Source: Porphyrobacter sp.
Lineage (GTDB): Bacteria > Pseudomonadota > Alphaproteobacteria > Sphingomonadales > Sphingomonadaceae
Direction: 5' to 3'
DNA length: 64,000 nt
NCBI GenBank assembly: GCA_016125555.1
Contig: WGLN01000005.1
Span: forward strand, 45,585-109,584
The position numbers were made by a program, and so were the translations under genes. Each line of letters starts with the position of its first letter. Positions within the stretch are counted from its first letter, which is position 1. Of the stretch, positions 18,424-27,219 are shown piece by piece. The notes beneath the pieces were generated by a model. The model made no database searches, had not been told where the DNA came from, and worked only from the letters and a program-made list of their open reading frames with translations.

Positions 18424-21400
18424 ATGCGCCATATCGCCGTCGCCCTGCTTGCCGGGGCCGCTCTTGCTGCCCCGCAATTCGCCGGGCCGCTCACCGCGCC
18501 CGTCTTCGCCAAGGAGGCGAAGAGCGCCAAGACCGAACAGGCTTGGGACGTGCAGACGCCGCAGGGCGCGACCATCCGGCAGGTGCCGATCCGCACCGAC
18601 GAGGGCACGTGGATGGATGTCGACGTGTCGCCCGACGGCACAACGCTCGCCTTCGCCCTGCTCGGCGACATCTACGTGATGCCGATCACCGGGGGCACGC
18701 CCACCCGCATCGCCGAAGGGCTCGCCTGGGAGGTCCACCCGCGCTTCTCGCCCGACGGCACGCGGATCGCCTTCACCTCGGACCGCGGCGGCGGGGACAA
18801 TATCTGGCTGATGAACGCCGACGGCAGCGACAAGCGCCAGCTCACCAAGGAGGATTTCCGGCTCATCAACCAGCCCGCATGGTCGCCCGACGGGCGCTTC
18901 ATCGCGGCCAAGAAGCACTACACCACCGAACGCTCGCTCGGCACCGGGGAGGTGTGGATCTACCACGTCTCGGGCGGCGGCGGCGTGCAGGTGGTCGAAC
19001 GCGCCAACGAACGGCTCCAGAAGGAGCTGGGCGAGCCGGTGTTCGCGCCCGATGGCAGCGCGATCTACTACACCCGCAACACCACGCCCGGGAACGTGTT
19101 CGAATATGCGCAGGATTCGCAGACCGGTATTTTCGCGATCGAGCGCCACGATCTCACCACCGGCGAGGTGACGCGGGTGGTCGACGGCTATGGCGGCGCA
19201 GTGCGCCCCGCGCCCTCGCCCGACGGCAAGGACATCGCCTTCGTGCGGCGCAACGAGGATCACAGCGAATTGTGGGTCAAGAACCTCGCCAGCGGGGTCG
19301 AAACGATGATCTACGGCGCGCTCGACCTCGACGTGCAGGAGACCTGGGCGGTCACCGGGGTCTATCCCAACATGGACTGGCTGCCCGACAGCTCGGGGAT
19401 CGTGTTCTGGGCGGGCGGCAAGCTCAACCGCGTGAACCGCGACGGGTCGGGCCATGCGGTGATCCCCTTCCAGATCAACGACACGCGCGGCGTCGCCGAT
19501 GCCCCGCATCCGGTGATCGACGTCGCGCCCGACCGCTTCATGACCACCATGCCGCGCTTCGCGACGCTTGCCCCCGACGGATCGCGGGTGGTGTTCGAGA
19601 GCCTCGGGCGGCTTTACACCAAGTCGGCGCGGGGCAAGGACCTGCCGCGCCCGCTGACCGGCGACAGCGCTGACGTGCTCGAAGCCTTCCCCGCCTTCAG
19701 CCGCGACGGCAGCCGGCTCGCCTATATGCGCTGGAGCGACGCGACGCTGGGCGAGATCGTGATCGCCGATGCCGACGGGCAGAACCGCCGGGTGATTGCC
19801 GGGCCGGGGCATTACGGCAACCTCGCCTTCTCGCCCGACGGGCGGATGATCGCCTTCGAGAAGCGCAGCGGCGGCTACCTGACCGCGCCCGAATATTCGG
19901 AGAACCCCGGCGTCTACGTCATGCCGGTCGACGGATCGGACGCGCCGCGCCTGGTCAGCCGCGACGGCGCCAACCCGCAATGGGGCGCGGACAACGACCG
20001 CCTGTTCATGCTGGCGAACGAGGGCGGAGGGCTCGCGCTGGTCTCGACCGACCTCACCGGCGAGGCGCGGCGCGTCCACGCCAAGGGCGAGCTTGCCAAT
20101 GACTTCCGCATCGCGCCCGACGGGCGCACCATCGCCTTCCGCCAGAACTACGAGGTGTTCGCCATGCCGGTGGTGCCGGGCGGCAAGCCGGTCGACGTCA
20201 GCGAGAAAGGCGGCGCATTGCCGGTCACCAAGGTCAGCACCGGGGGCGCGGACTATCTCGGCTGGGCGGATGGCGGCGAAACGCTGTTCTGGTCGATCGG
20301 CCCGACGCTGGAGACCGCGAAAGTCAGCGCGTTCTTCGCCAACGCGCCGAAGGCGGAGGGCGACACGGGCAAGGGCTTCACTTCGCCCACTGCCGGCATC
20401 GCGCTCGGCGTGCCGGTGGAGGCGGCCAAGCCCACCGGCACGGTCGCGATCACCGGGGCGCGCATCCTCACCATGAAGGCGGGCCTTGCGCGCGACGATG
20501 CGGGGGTGATCGCGAACGGCACGATCGTGATCGCGGGCGACCGGATCACCGCGATCGGCCCGGCGGGCAGCGTCGCCGTGCCGGAGGGCGCAACCGTGAT
20601 CGACGCCGCCGGCAAGACCATCATGCCCGGCCTCGTCGATGCCCACGCGCACGGCCCCTACGGCGTGGGCGATCTCATCCCGCAGCAGAACTGGGCGCTG
20701 CTCCAGGACCTCGCGATGGGGGTGACGACGATCCACAACCCGTCGAGCCAGGCCAGCACGGTGTTCGCCGCGGCGGAACGCCAGCGCGCCGGGCTGACCC
20801 TCGGCCCGCGGATCTTCTCGACCGGCGAGATCATCTACGGCGCCAAGGCGCCCGATGTCTATGCGCGGATCGACACCTACGAGGACGCGCTCGAGCACGT
20901 CCGGCGGATCAAGGCGCAGGGCGGCATCTCGGTGAAAAACTACAATCAGCCGCGCCGCGAACAGCGCCAGATGGTGGTGCGCGCCGCGGCGGCGGAGAAC
21001 ATGCTGGTGGTCGCCGAGGGCGGCTCGCTGTTCGGCATGGACATGACCATCGTTGCCGACGGCAATTCGACGCTCGAACACAATGTCCCGGTCGACGTGA
21101 TGTACGATGACGTGCTGCAGTTCTTCGGCCAGTCCAACACCAACTACACCCCCACGCTGGTGGTGACCTATGGCGGGCTTGCGGGCGATCCCTATTGGCG
21201 GCAGGCCACCAATGTCTGGGAAAACCCGCTGCTGGTGCACACCCCGCCAAAGATGCTGCTCGCCGACAATGGCCGCCGGGTGAAGGCGCCCGACTGGGCC
21301 TTCGTCGACGACAACAACGCGCGCGAGGCGAACAAGCTGGCGGAGCGCGGGGTCAAGGTCTCCATCGGCGCGCACGGCCAGCAGGCGGGCATCGGCGCGC

Positions 21401-21768
21401 ACTGGGAGCTGTGGAGCTTCGTGCGCGGCGGGATGACGCCGGTCGAGGCGCTGAAGGCGGGCACCATCGTTCCCGCGCAGTCGCTCGGCATGGCGAAGGA
21501 CGTCGGCAGTCTCGAGGTCGGCAAGCTCGCGGACCTGGTGATCCTCTCCGATGATCCCAGCACCGACATCCGCAAGTCCGACCACATCGAGAAGGTGATG
21601 CTCGGCGGGCGGCTCTACGATTCGAGGACGATGAACGAGGTCGGCACCGGATCGGCGCAGCGCCGGCCCTATTGGTGGGAAGCCGGCGAGGGCGGCGCGG
21701 CGGCCGGATCGGAGGCGGCCACTGCCGCGGGCCGCGGCCACTCCGACGGGGGCGAGGGCGGGGCGTAG
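18424..21768 (+). CDS. Secreted TolB-type beta-propeller / amidohydrolase fusion protein
   Basis: 1114 residues with a signal peptide (MRHIAVALLAGAALAAPQ). Residues 60-660 or so carry repeated WD40/PD40-type blades (for example FSPDGTRIAFTSDRGG, WSPDGRFIAAKKHY, FSPDGRMIAFEKRSGG) as in TolB and the tricorn propeller. Residues 700-1090 form an amidohydrolase: the metal-binding HxH in MPGLVDAHAHGPYG, later conserved His residues in EHNVP and SIGAHGQQAGIGAH, and the C-terminal VGKLADLVIL strand. This two-domain layout is a known family of periplasmic metal-dependent hydrolases of unknown substrate, perhaps peptidases. AGGGAGAA precedes the ATG. A Gly/Ala/Glu-rich tail closes it. It is convergent with fliA. 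Confidence 0.88.
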   Translation: MRHIAVALLAGAALAAPQFAGPLTAPVFAKEAKSAKTEQAWDVQTPQGATIRQVPIRTDEGTWMDVDVSPDGTTLAFALLGDIYVMPITGGTPTRIAEGLAWEVHPRFSPDGTRIAFTSDRGGGDNIWLMNADGSDKRQLTKEDFRLINQPAWSPDGRFIAAKKHYTTERSLGTGEVWIYHVSGGGGVQVVERANERLQKELGEPVFAPDGSAIYYTRNTTPGNVFEYAQDSQTGIFAIERHDLTTGEVTRVVDGYGGAVRPAPSPDGKDIAFVRRNEDHSELWVKNLASGVETMIYGALDLDVQETWAVTGVYPNMDWLPDSSGIVFWAGGKLNRVNRDGSGHAVIPFQINDTRGVADAPHPVIDVAPDRFMTTMPRFATLAPDGSRVVFESLGRLYTKSARGKDLPRPLTGDSADVLEAFPAFSRDGSRLAYMRWSDATLGEIVIADADGQNRRVIAGPGHYGNLAFSPDGRMIAFEKRSGGYLTAPEYSENPGVYVMPVDGSDAPRLVSRDGANPQWGADNDRLFMLANEGGGLALVSTDLTGEARRVHAKGELANDFRIAPDGRTIAFRQNYEVFAMPVVPGGKPVDVSEKGGALPVTKVSTGGADYLGWADGGETLFWSIGPTLETAKVSAFFANAPKAEGDTGKGFTSPTAGIALGVPVEAAKPTGTVAITGARILTMKAGLARDDAGVIANGTIVIAGDRITAIGPAGSVAVPEGATVIDAAGKTIMPGLVDAHAHGPYGVGDLIPQQNWALLQDLAMGVTTIHNPSSQASTVFAAAERQRAGLTLGPRIFSTGEIIYGAKAPDVYARIDTYEDALEHVRRIKAQGGISVKNYNQPRREQRQMVVRAAAAENMLVVAEGGSLFGMDMTIVADGNSTLEHNVPVDVMYDDVLQFFGQSNTNYTPTLVVTYGGLAGDPYWRQATNVWENPLLVHTPPKMLLADNGRRVKAPDWAFVDDNNAREANKLAERGVKVSIGAHGQQAGIGAHWELWSFVRGGMTPVEALKAGTIVPAQSLGMAKDVGSLEVGKLADLVILSDDPSTDIRKSDHIEKVMLGGRLYDSRTMNEVGTGSAQRRPYWWEAGEGGAAAGSEAATAAGRGHSDGGEGGA

Positions 21769-21800
21769 GTCCCGGCCCCGTCCGCGCCGGGCGGCGAGCC

Positions 21801-22523
21801 TCAGTCCGCCTCCATCAGCGCCTTGAGGTCCTTCAGCGCCTTGGCGCGCAGCTGGTGGACGCGCGGCACGCTCACTTCCAGCACCGCCGCGATTTCGGTG
21901 AGGTTCATCTCCTCGACGAAGAACAGCTGGAGCACCAGCTTCAGGCGGTCGGGCAGCGCGATCATCGCCTTCAGCAGGCGTTCGCGGTCCTCGGCGGCGC
22001 ACAGCGCCTCGAAGGGGTCCGGGTCCTCGCTGGCGAAGGCGGTGGAGGTCTCGTCATATTCCTCGGCGATCGGCGTGAGGGTGATCCCGGCGCTCTCGAT
22101 CGCGAGCAGTTCGGCATCGCTCACCTCCATCGCGCGCGCCAATTCGGCGCGGCCCGGTTCGCGGCCGAGCTGGCCCCGCAGCGTCTCGAGCGCGCGTTCG
22201 TAGGCCATCCGCTTGCGGCGCATGGTGCGGGTGTCGTGCGCGGCGCGGCGCACCTCGTCGAGCATCGCCCCGCGCACGCGGATCTTGGCATAGGCGGCGA
22301 ACCCGTCCTCGGTCGGTCCGGCGTGGCGCTGCGCGCATTCGGTGAGCGCGACGATGCCGGCCTGGACAAGGTCCTCGATCTCCAACCCGTCACGCCCGCT
22401 GCCGTGGATGTGCCACGCCGCACGGCGCACCAGCGGCAGGAAGCGGCGCACGCGGTCCTCGACCTCGGCGCGACTTGGGGCATAGGAGTGCGCGGCCGCA
22501 AAGCCGCTGGGATCGTGCTTCAT
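21801..22523 (-). CDS. fliA: Flagellar sigma factor FliA (sigma-28)
   Basis: 240 residues. Region 2 (DLVQAGIVALTECAQR and FAAYAKIRVRGAMLDEVRR), region 3 and region 4 (ALPDRLKLVLQLFFVEEMNLTEIAAVLEVSVPRVHQLRAKALKDL) are complete, with the region-2 string typical of FliA/WhiG sigma factors. FliA directs RNA polymerase to late flagellar promoters and is held off by FlgM, encoded four genes upstream in the same operon. ATG at 22523 overlaps the flhA stop in an ATGA, so it is translationally coupled. The recurring motif CTTAA-N15-GCCGTTCT at four flagellar genes is the likely binding site of this protein. Confidence 0.95.
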   Translation of the reverse strand: MKHDPSGFAAAHSYAPSRAEVEDRVRRFLPLVRRAAWHIHGSGRDGLEIEDLVQAGIVALTECAQRHAGPTEDGFAAYAKIRVRGAMLDEVRRAAHDTRTMRRKRMAYERALETLRGQLGREPGRAELARAMEVSDAELLAIESAGITLTPIAEEYDETSTAFASEDPDPFEALCAAEDRERLLKAMIALPDRLKLVLQLFFVEEMNLTEIAAVLEVSVPRVHQLRAKALKDLKALMEAD

Positions 22524-24679
22524 GCTGACGGTTCCGCAGGCTCGGGGGCGGCAAGGGCGGCGGCGGCGGGCGCGGCGGCCTCGCCGATCACGCCGACCAC
22601 CGCGATCCGCTGGGTGGGGGGCAGTTCGGCGATCGACAGGACGAGGCAGCGGGGTGCGCGCTGGCGCAGCAGCGCGGCGAGGGCCCGGCGCGCCGGGGGC
22701 TGGACGATCAGCGCGACCGGGCCCTGCTCGGCATCGGCGATGGCGTTGACCTCGCGTGCGATCATGCCGCCGCAATCGGGCTCGATCAGCGGCTGGCCGG
22801 TGGCCGGGTCGATCATCCCGCCGAGGATCGCGCCCTCCAGTCCGGCGTCGAGCGTCACCACCTTCAGCGCCTCGCCCGGCGCGGCGATCCGTGCGATCAG
22901 CCGCGCGCCGAGATCGGCCCGCACCGCGTCGATCACCGCGTCGAAATCATTGGTCTTCTGCAAGGCCAGCGCGAGCGCGGTGAACAGCGGCTGGGGATGC
23001 GCGAGCCCGATCCCGTCGGCGAGCAGCGCGCGCAGCGTGCGGGTCAGCGCGGCGAGGCTCAGCGGCTCGGGCGTCACCGCCTCGACCAGCGCGGGGGCGC
23101 GTTCCCTGAGCCCGTCGAGCCATTCGCGCACCTCGTCGGGGCCGAGCAGCTGGTGCGCCTCGGCGAGCAGCGCCTGGTTGGCGTGAGTGGCGATGACGGT
23201 GGCCGGATCGACCACGAGGAAACCCTCGGCCACGGCATGGTCGCGCGCCGCGGGGGCAATCCACAGCGCGGGGCAGTCGAAGGAGGGATCGCGGGTCTCC
23301 TCGCCGGTCAGGCCCAGCTGGGCATAGGGGCCGGGGCGCACCTCGCCCGCGTCGATCGCGAGCAGCTTGCCCGGGCGCACGCTGCCGCGCGCGATGCTCA
23401 CCCCGCCCATCAGCACGGCATAATCCTGCGCCGGAAGATCGAGCGAATCGCGAATCCGGAACTGCGGGAGAACGAAGCCGAGATCGCGGGACAATTGCTT
23501 GCGGATGCCGGTGATGCGGGTGATGAGCGCCGCGCCCCCCTCGCCCCCCTGACGCCCCTCGTCGACGAGGCCGAGGAGGCCGAAGCCCAGCTCGATCGTC
23601 ACCAGCGTCTGGTCGGACACGTCAGCAAGGTCGATGGCATCGGGCGCGGGCTCATCGACCACGACGGGCTCGGCAGGCGGCGCGGCGGCGCGGCGTTTGA
23701 GCTGCCACCAGATCACGGCAGCGACCGCGGCACCGGGCAGGAAGATGGTCTGCGGCATCGCCGGCACGAGACCGACCGCGCCGAGGATCAGCGCCACCGG
23801 CAGCCAGCCGCGCGGATCGGCGAACTGGCCGCCGATCTGCCCGGCAAGGTCGCGGGTGTCGGACACCCGGGTGACGATCGCGGCGGCCGCGATCGACAGC
23901 AGCAGCGCGGGCACCTGCGCGACCAGCGCATCGCCCACCGCCAGGGTGACATAGGCCTCGCCCGCCTCGGCCGCGGACAGCCCGTGGCTGATCATGCCCA
24001 GCGCGAACCCGGCGAGGATATTGACCCCGAGGATCAGCAGCGCGGCGATGGCATCGCCCTTCACGAACTTGCTCGCGCCGTCCATCGAGCCGTAGAAATC
24101 GGCCTCGACCGTCACCTCGCGGCGGCGTTCGCGCGCCTCGTCGGCGGTGATGAGCCCGGCGGCGATGTCGGCGTCGATCGCCATCTGCTTGCCCGGCAGC
24201 GCGTCGAGCACGAAACGCGCCGACACTTCCGAGACGCGGCCCGCGCCCTTGGTGATGACGATCATGTTGATGATCATCAGGATCGCGAAGACGAACAGCC
24301 CGACCGCGAAATTGCCGCCGACGAGGAACTGGCCGAAGCTTTCGATCACCTCGCCCGCCGCCGCGCCGCCCTCGTGCCCGCTCATCAGCACGATGCGGGT
24401 CGAGGCGACGTTCAGCGCCAGCCGCAGCAGGGTGGCGAACAGCAGCACGCTGGGAAAGGACGAGAAATCGAGCGGGCGCCTGGCGTCGAGGGCAACCATC
24501 AGCACCGCGATCGAAATCGCGATGTTGAGCACGAAGAACACGTCGAGCAGCATTGGCGGGATCGGCAGCACCATCAGCGCCAGCAGCGCGAAGATGCCGA
24601 CCGGCAGCGCCAGCGTGGCGGGCATTCCGGCAAGGCGCTGCAGCGGACCCGCGCCGGTCATGGCGGTCGACCCGCTCAC
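22520..24679 (-). CDS. flhA: Flagellar export-gate protein FlhA
   Basis: 719 residues. The first 330 are strongly hydrophobic with the FHIPEP-type loop region, here GRVSEVSARFVLDALPGKQMAIDADIAAGLI and RRREVTVEADFYGSMDGASKFVKGDAIA; the rest is the cytosolic nonamer-forming domain. FlhA is the main ring of the flagellar type III export gate in the inner membrane and uses the proton motive force. The GTG at 24679 overlaps the transglycosylase TGA (GTGA), favouring it over ATG 24661. It lies between the transglycosylase gene and fliA in the flgA-fliA operon. Confidence 0.96.
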   Translation of the reverse strand: MSGSTAMTGAGPLQRLAGMPATLALPVGIFALLALMVLPIPPMLLDVFFVLNIAISIAVLMVALDARRPLDFSSFPSVLLFATLLRLALNVASTRIVLMSGHEGGAAAGEVIESFGQFLVGGNFAVGLFVFAILMIINMIVITKGAGRVSEVSARFVLDALPGKQMAIDADIAAGLITADEARERRREVTVEADFYGSMDGASKFVKGDAIAALLILGVNILAGFALGMISHGLSAAEAGEAYVTLAVGDALVAQVPALLLSIAAAAIVTRVSDTRDLAGQIGGQFADPRGWLPVALILGAVGLVPAMPQTIFLPGAAVAAVIWWQLKRRAAAPPAEPVVVDEPAPDAIDLADVSDQTLVTIELGFGLLGLVDEGRQGGEGGAALITRITGIRKQLSRDLGFVLPQFRIRDSLDLPAQDYAVLMGGVSIARGSVRPGKLLAIDAGEVRPGPYAQLGLTGEETRDPSFDCPALWIAPAARDHAVAEGFLVVDPATVIATHANQALLAEAHQLLGPDEVREWLDGLRERAPALVEAVTPEPLSLAALTRTLRALLADGIGLAHPQPLFTALALALQKTNDFDAVIDAVRADLGARLIARIAAPGEALKVVTLDAGLEGAILGGMIDPATGQPLIEPDCGGMIAREVNAIADAEQGPVALIVQPPARRALAALLRQRAPRCLVLSIAELPPTQRIAVVGVIGEAAAPAAAALAAPEPAEPSA

Positions 24680-25671
24680 AGCCCGAACGCCTTCAGCCGG
24701 TCATAGGCGCGGCGCACCTGCGCGGGCGGCGCGCTGGCCTCGCTCCCGAAAGCGGCGCCGAGAACCTGCGACATCGGGATGCGCGGCGGCGGCGCGGCCG
24801 CGGGCGCGGCGGCAAGGGTGAGTCCCGGCGCCGGGCCGGGGCCGAACACCGCCGCATCGGCGACAAGATGGGGCGCGGCGGCGCGGGCCGGTGTTGCGGG
24901 ATAATCGGCACGGGCGAGGCGAACCGCATCACCGCTCCTCGCGCCTGCGCCCGCGCGCGCGAGCTTGCCGGCGAGCACGTCCATCACCTCGGCAAGGCTG
25001 CGCGGGGCGCCTCCGGGCGTGTAGAAGATCGCGCGGTTGGCGGCGGCGGGTTTGGCGAAGAGCGCGGCGGCGCTCTGCGACGGGTCGGCCTGCAGCGCGG
25101 ACAGGAACCGCCCCGCGCCGCCCGCGCCGAGGAAATGCGCAAGGTAGAGCTCGGCATGGGCCGGCTCGCGCCCGAGGATCGGGGCGAGGTGCGCGCGGTT
25201 GTCCTCGGCCAGCCCCGCGGCCATCAGCGCGGCCACTTGCGGATCGGCGCGCAAGGCCAGGATTGCCTCGCGCTCGGACGGATCGGCGACATAGGCACCG
25301 CCCGAGGCGGTCATGCCGATCCGGTCGGCGATGTGCCCCAGGCCGAAGCGCGGGCCGTGCTTCTTCATGGTGTCGAGCCAGGTGCTGTCGATGAACTGGT
25401 AGAGCCCGGTCGCGCTCGAAGTGCCCGCGCGCGCCTCGGGGTTCATCGCGGATTCGACCTCGGCTTGGGCGAGGAGATAGTCGAAATCGACCGTCGTGGC
25501 ATCCGCCGCGCGGGCGATCGCCGCCTCGACAGGGGTGCCGGGCTGCAACGGCGGCGCGGCGATCTGGCGCATCGTGCCGCCACGCCGCGCCGCCTCGTGG
25601 GCGCGGGCGGCAGCCTCGAACCCGGCGCAGATCGGGCCGGGGGGCAGGACAGTGGGGGAGGATGGGCTCAC
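24676..25671 (-). CDS. Flagellar-locus lytic transglycosylase (SltF-like), single-domain SLT protein
   Basis: 331 residues. Residues 55-130 or so hold an SLT/lysozyme-like core: FDYLLAQAEVESAMNPEA with the catalytic Glu, then SSATGLYQFIDSTWL. The rest is helical with an Ala/Pro-rich tail. No clear signal peptide is seen, which is unexpected for a periplasmic cell-wall enzyme; export by the flagellar apparatus is possible. FlgJ in this cluster lacks its muramidase domain, so this protein is the likely peptidoglycan cutter for the rod, as SltF is in Rhodobacter (inference). GTG start at 25671 with GGAG 8 bases upstream. Its stop overlaps flhA. Confidence 0.8.
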   Translation of the reverse strand: MSPSSPTVLPPGPICAGFEAAARAHEAARRGGTMRQIAAPPLQPGTPVEAAIARAADATTVDFDYLLAQAEVESAMNPEARAGTSSATGLYQFIDSTWLDTMKKHGPRFGLGHIADRIGMTASGGAYVADPSEREAILALRADPQVAALMAAGLAEDNRAHLAPILGREPAHAELYLAHFLGAGGAGRFLSALQADPSQSAAALFAKPAAANRAIFYTPGGAPRSLAEVMDVLAGKLARAGAGARSGDAVRLARADYPATPARAAAPHLVADAAVFGPGPAPGLTLAAAPAAAPPPRIPMSQVLGAAFGSEASAPPAQVRRAYDRLKAFGL

Positions 25672-25773
25672 GCAGGGCTCCGCCGGAATGCCGGGCGCCG
25701 CGGGAGACGGCGCTTTCGGGCGGGAGACTGCAAGCGCCGTGCCAGATTGGCGGCGGCGCCCGCGCGCGACGGA

Positions 25774-26112
25774 CTAGCCGCGCACCGGAGCGTACGCGGG
25801 CCGGGGCAGGCGGCGCGGTCCGCCGAGCGCCTCGATGCGCGCGGCGACATTGGCGGCAAGCAGGTTGCGCACCCGGCGGTTGACATCGTTGAGGTGGCGC
25901 GCGGTCTCGGCCAGCGCGCGGGTCTCGCCGTCGAGCGCCTCGGGGCGGACGGCGGCGAGCGCATCGCACAGCGCCTCCTTGTCGCGTGCCGAACCGATCA
26001 GCGCGTCGGCATCGAGCGCGGCAAGCGCCTGCCGCTCGCCTTCGAGCACGGCAATCATCTGCCGCAGCTGGGCGGCAAGCGTCGGGGTCTGGCGAAGCGG
26101 ACGGGTCGCCAC
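25774..26112 (-). CDS. flgN: FlgN-like flagellar chaperone
   Basis: 112 residues, nearly all helical, with heptad-like spacing (LAAQLRQMIAVLEGERQALAALDADAL, then LNDVNRRVRNLLAANVAARIEAL), as in FlgN, the export chaperone for the hook-junction proteins FlgK and FlgL. The sequence is poorly conserved in this family, so the call leans on size, predicted helix content and position 4 bases after flgM. GTG start. Expected partners are encoded at 35.4-37.7 kb. Confidence 0.7.
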   Translation of the reverse strand: MATRPLRQTPTLAAQLRQMIAVLEGERQALAALDADALIGSARDKEALCDALAAVRPEALDGETRALAETARHLNDVNRRVRNLLAANVAARIEALGGPRRLPRPAYAPVRG

Positions 26113-26116
26113 GGGT

Positions 26117-26416
26117 TCAGTCCTTGACCGGCACGGTGAAGCTGACCTGCGCCGCGATCATCGCATCGACGATCCGGGTCGGCACCAGCGGGTAGGAACC
26201 ATCCTCCAGCGCCGCACGGATCTGCGCGACCCGCTCGGCGTCGACCGGGGGAGTGGCGGCCTCGACGCCGCCCGCGATCTCGACGCTGACGCCCGCTGCC
26301 ACCGGGGCGGAACCCCGCGGCGCGCCGGCGCGGCTTTCGACCTGCGTCCGCTCGCCCGCAGAGGCCGCGCGTGGAGCGGTGATCCCTTGCAACTTGCTGA
26401 GTTCGACAGAAGGCAT
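26117..26416 (-). CDS. flgM: Anti-sigma-28 factor FlgM
   Basis: 99 residues; the N-terminal 50 are disordered-type (Ala/Gly/Pro-rich) and the C-terminal half carries the FliA-binding pattern VDAERVAQIRAALEDGSYPLVPTRIVDAMI. FlgM binds FliA until the hook is finished and is then exported. A candidate FliA promoter lies just upstream (26449-26476), so the gene is probably read both from the flgA promoter and from its own late promoter, the dual control known in Salmonella. It is followed within 4 bases by the FlgN-like gene. Confidence 0.88.
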   Translation of the reverse strand: MPSVELSKLQGITAPRAASAGERTQVESRAGAPRGSAPVAAGVSVEIAGGVEAATPPVDAERVAQIRAALEDGSYPLVPTRIVDAMIAAQVSFTVPVKD

Positions 26417-26448
26417 GGCGTGTTTCCTTGGCGGATGTGCTGACCGGC

Positions 26449-26476
26449 AGAACGGCTCTTCGGGGGCAGCTTTAAG
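26449..26476 (-). promoter_or_regulatory. Candidate FliA (sigma-28) promoter of flgM
   Basis: Minus strand CTTAA-N15-GCCGTTCT; the -10-like box ends 32 bases before the flgM ATG. The GCCG core and 15-base spacer match the classical sigma-28 layout (TAAA-N15-GCCGATAA), but the last four bases differ. The same 8-mer and spacing recur before the ExbB-like gene, with close variants before fliC and fliD. Confidence 0.6.
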
Positions 26477-26494
26477 GGGCTTTAAAGGTTTTCT

Positions 26495-27034
26495 TCAGCT
26501 TGCCGGGATCACGGCGAGGCCGGGGCGTTCGATGCGCGCGCGCAGCGGCTCGGCCTTGCGCGCGGTGCGCACGAAGATCCATTCGCCGACCGCGCCGTTC
26601 TCCATCGCCTCGGCGGCCTGCTGCACCGAGAAGCCGCGCCCGCGCACCATCACGGTGAGCGCGTCGCCGCGCTTGATCGCGGGGGCGGCGGGAGCCTCGG
26701 CAGCGCCTGCCGCGCCATCGACCGCGACGAAGATGCGCCAGGCCTGCGGACCGGGGCACTCGACACTGACCGAGCGGCGGGTGGTGCCATGCCAGGCGAC
26801 CGCGAGCGGGCCGGCGCAGGCGGCGAGCCGCAGGCGCGGATCGGCGGGGCTGCGCGCGCCGCCGGGGGTGCCGGGCGCCGCACCCGTGAAGGCCTCGACC
26901 GCGCGGTCGATCGCCGCGGGCTCGGTGACGCCCTGCGACTGTGCGCGGGAGGGCGCGTCGCACAGCGGCAGCAGCATTGTCAGCGCCAGCGGGGCGAGCC
27001 GCCAGCCTTCGGGCCAGGGGTTGGTGATGTCCAT
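26495..27034 (-). CDS. flgA: P-ring assembly chaperone FlgA
   Basis: 179 residues with a signal-peptide-like hydrophobic segment after a short charged start (about residues 12-32). The C-terminal SAF/FlgA core reads AIKRGDALTVMVRGRGFSVQQAAEAMENGAVGEWIFVRT, the usual conserved stretch. FlgA is periplasmic and helps FlgI assemble into the P ring around the rod. It is the first gene of the leftward operon ending in fliA, and a strong sigma-54 promoter lies about 60 bases upstream. Confidence 0.9.
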   Translation of the reverse strand: MDITNPWPEGWRLAPLALTMLLPLCDAPSRAQSQGVTEPAAIDRAVEAFTGAAPGTPGGARSPADPRLRLAACAGPLAVAWHGTTRRSVSVECPGPQAWRIFVAVDGAAGAAEAPAAPAIKRGDALTVMVRGRGFSVQQAAEAMENGAVGEWIFVRTARKAEPLRARIERPGLAVIPAS

Positions 27035-27090
27035 GCGAGGGCCTCCTGTGATTCGCGGCGGGAACCGTCCGCCGCTTACCCGCTCCGGTC

Positions 27091-27106
27091 AGCAAGCCCC
27101 GTGCCA
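27091..27106 (-). promoter_or_regulatory. Sigma-54 promoter of the flgA-flgM-flgN-flhA-fliA operon
   Basis: Minus strand TGGCACG-GGGC-TTGCT: full -24 box and TTGC -12 box with 12-base GG-to-GC spacing, pointing at flgA whose ATG is 57 bases further on. It places fliA and flgM under sigma-54 control. Confidence 0.85.
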
Positions 27107-27219
27107 AGCGATGCCCGAGCGCGCCTAGGGAGTTTACCGGGGGTGGGCGGCGGCGCGGCTTAAGCATGGCGCGCATAGGACGGGCGCGTTCTTCCCCGCT
27201 CGGCCCCAAGGCTCCGCCC

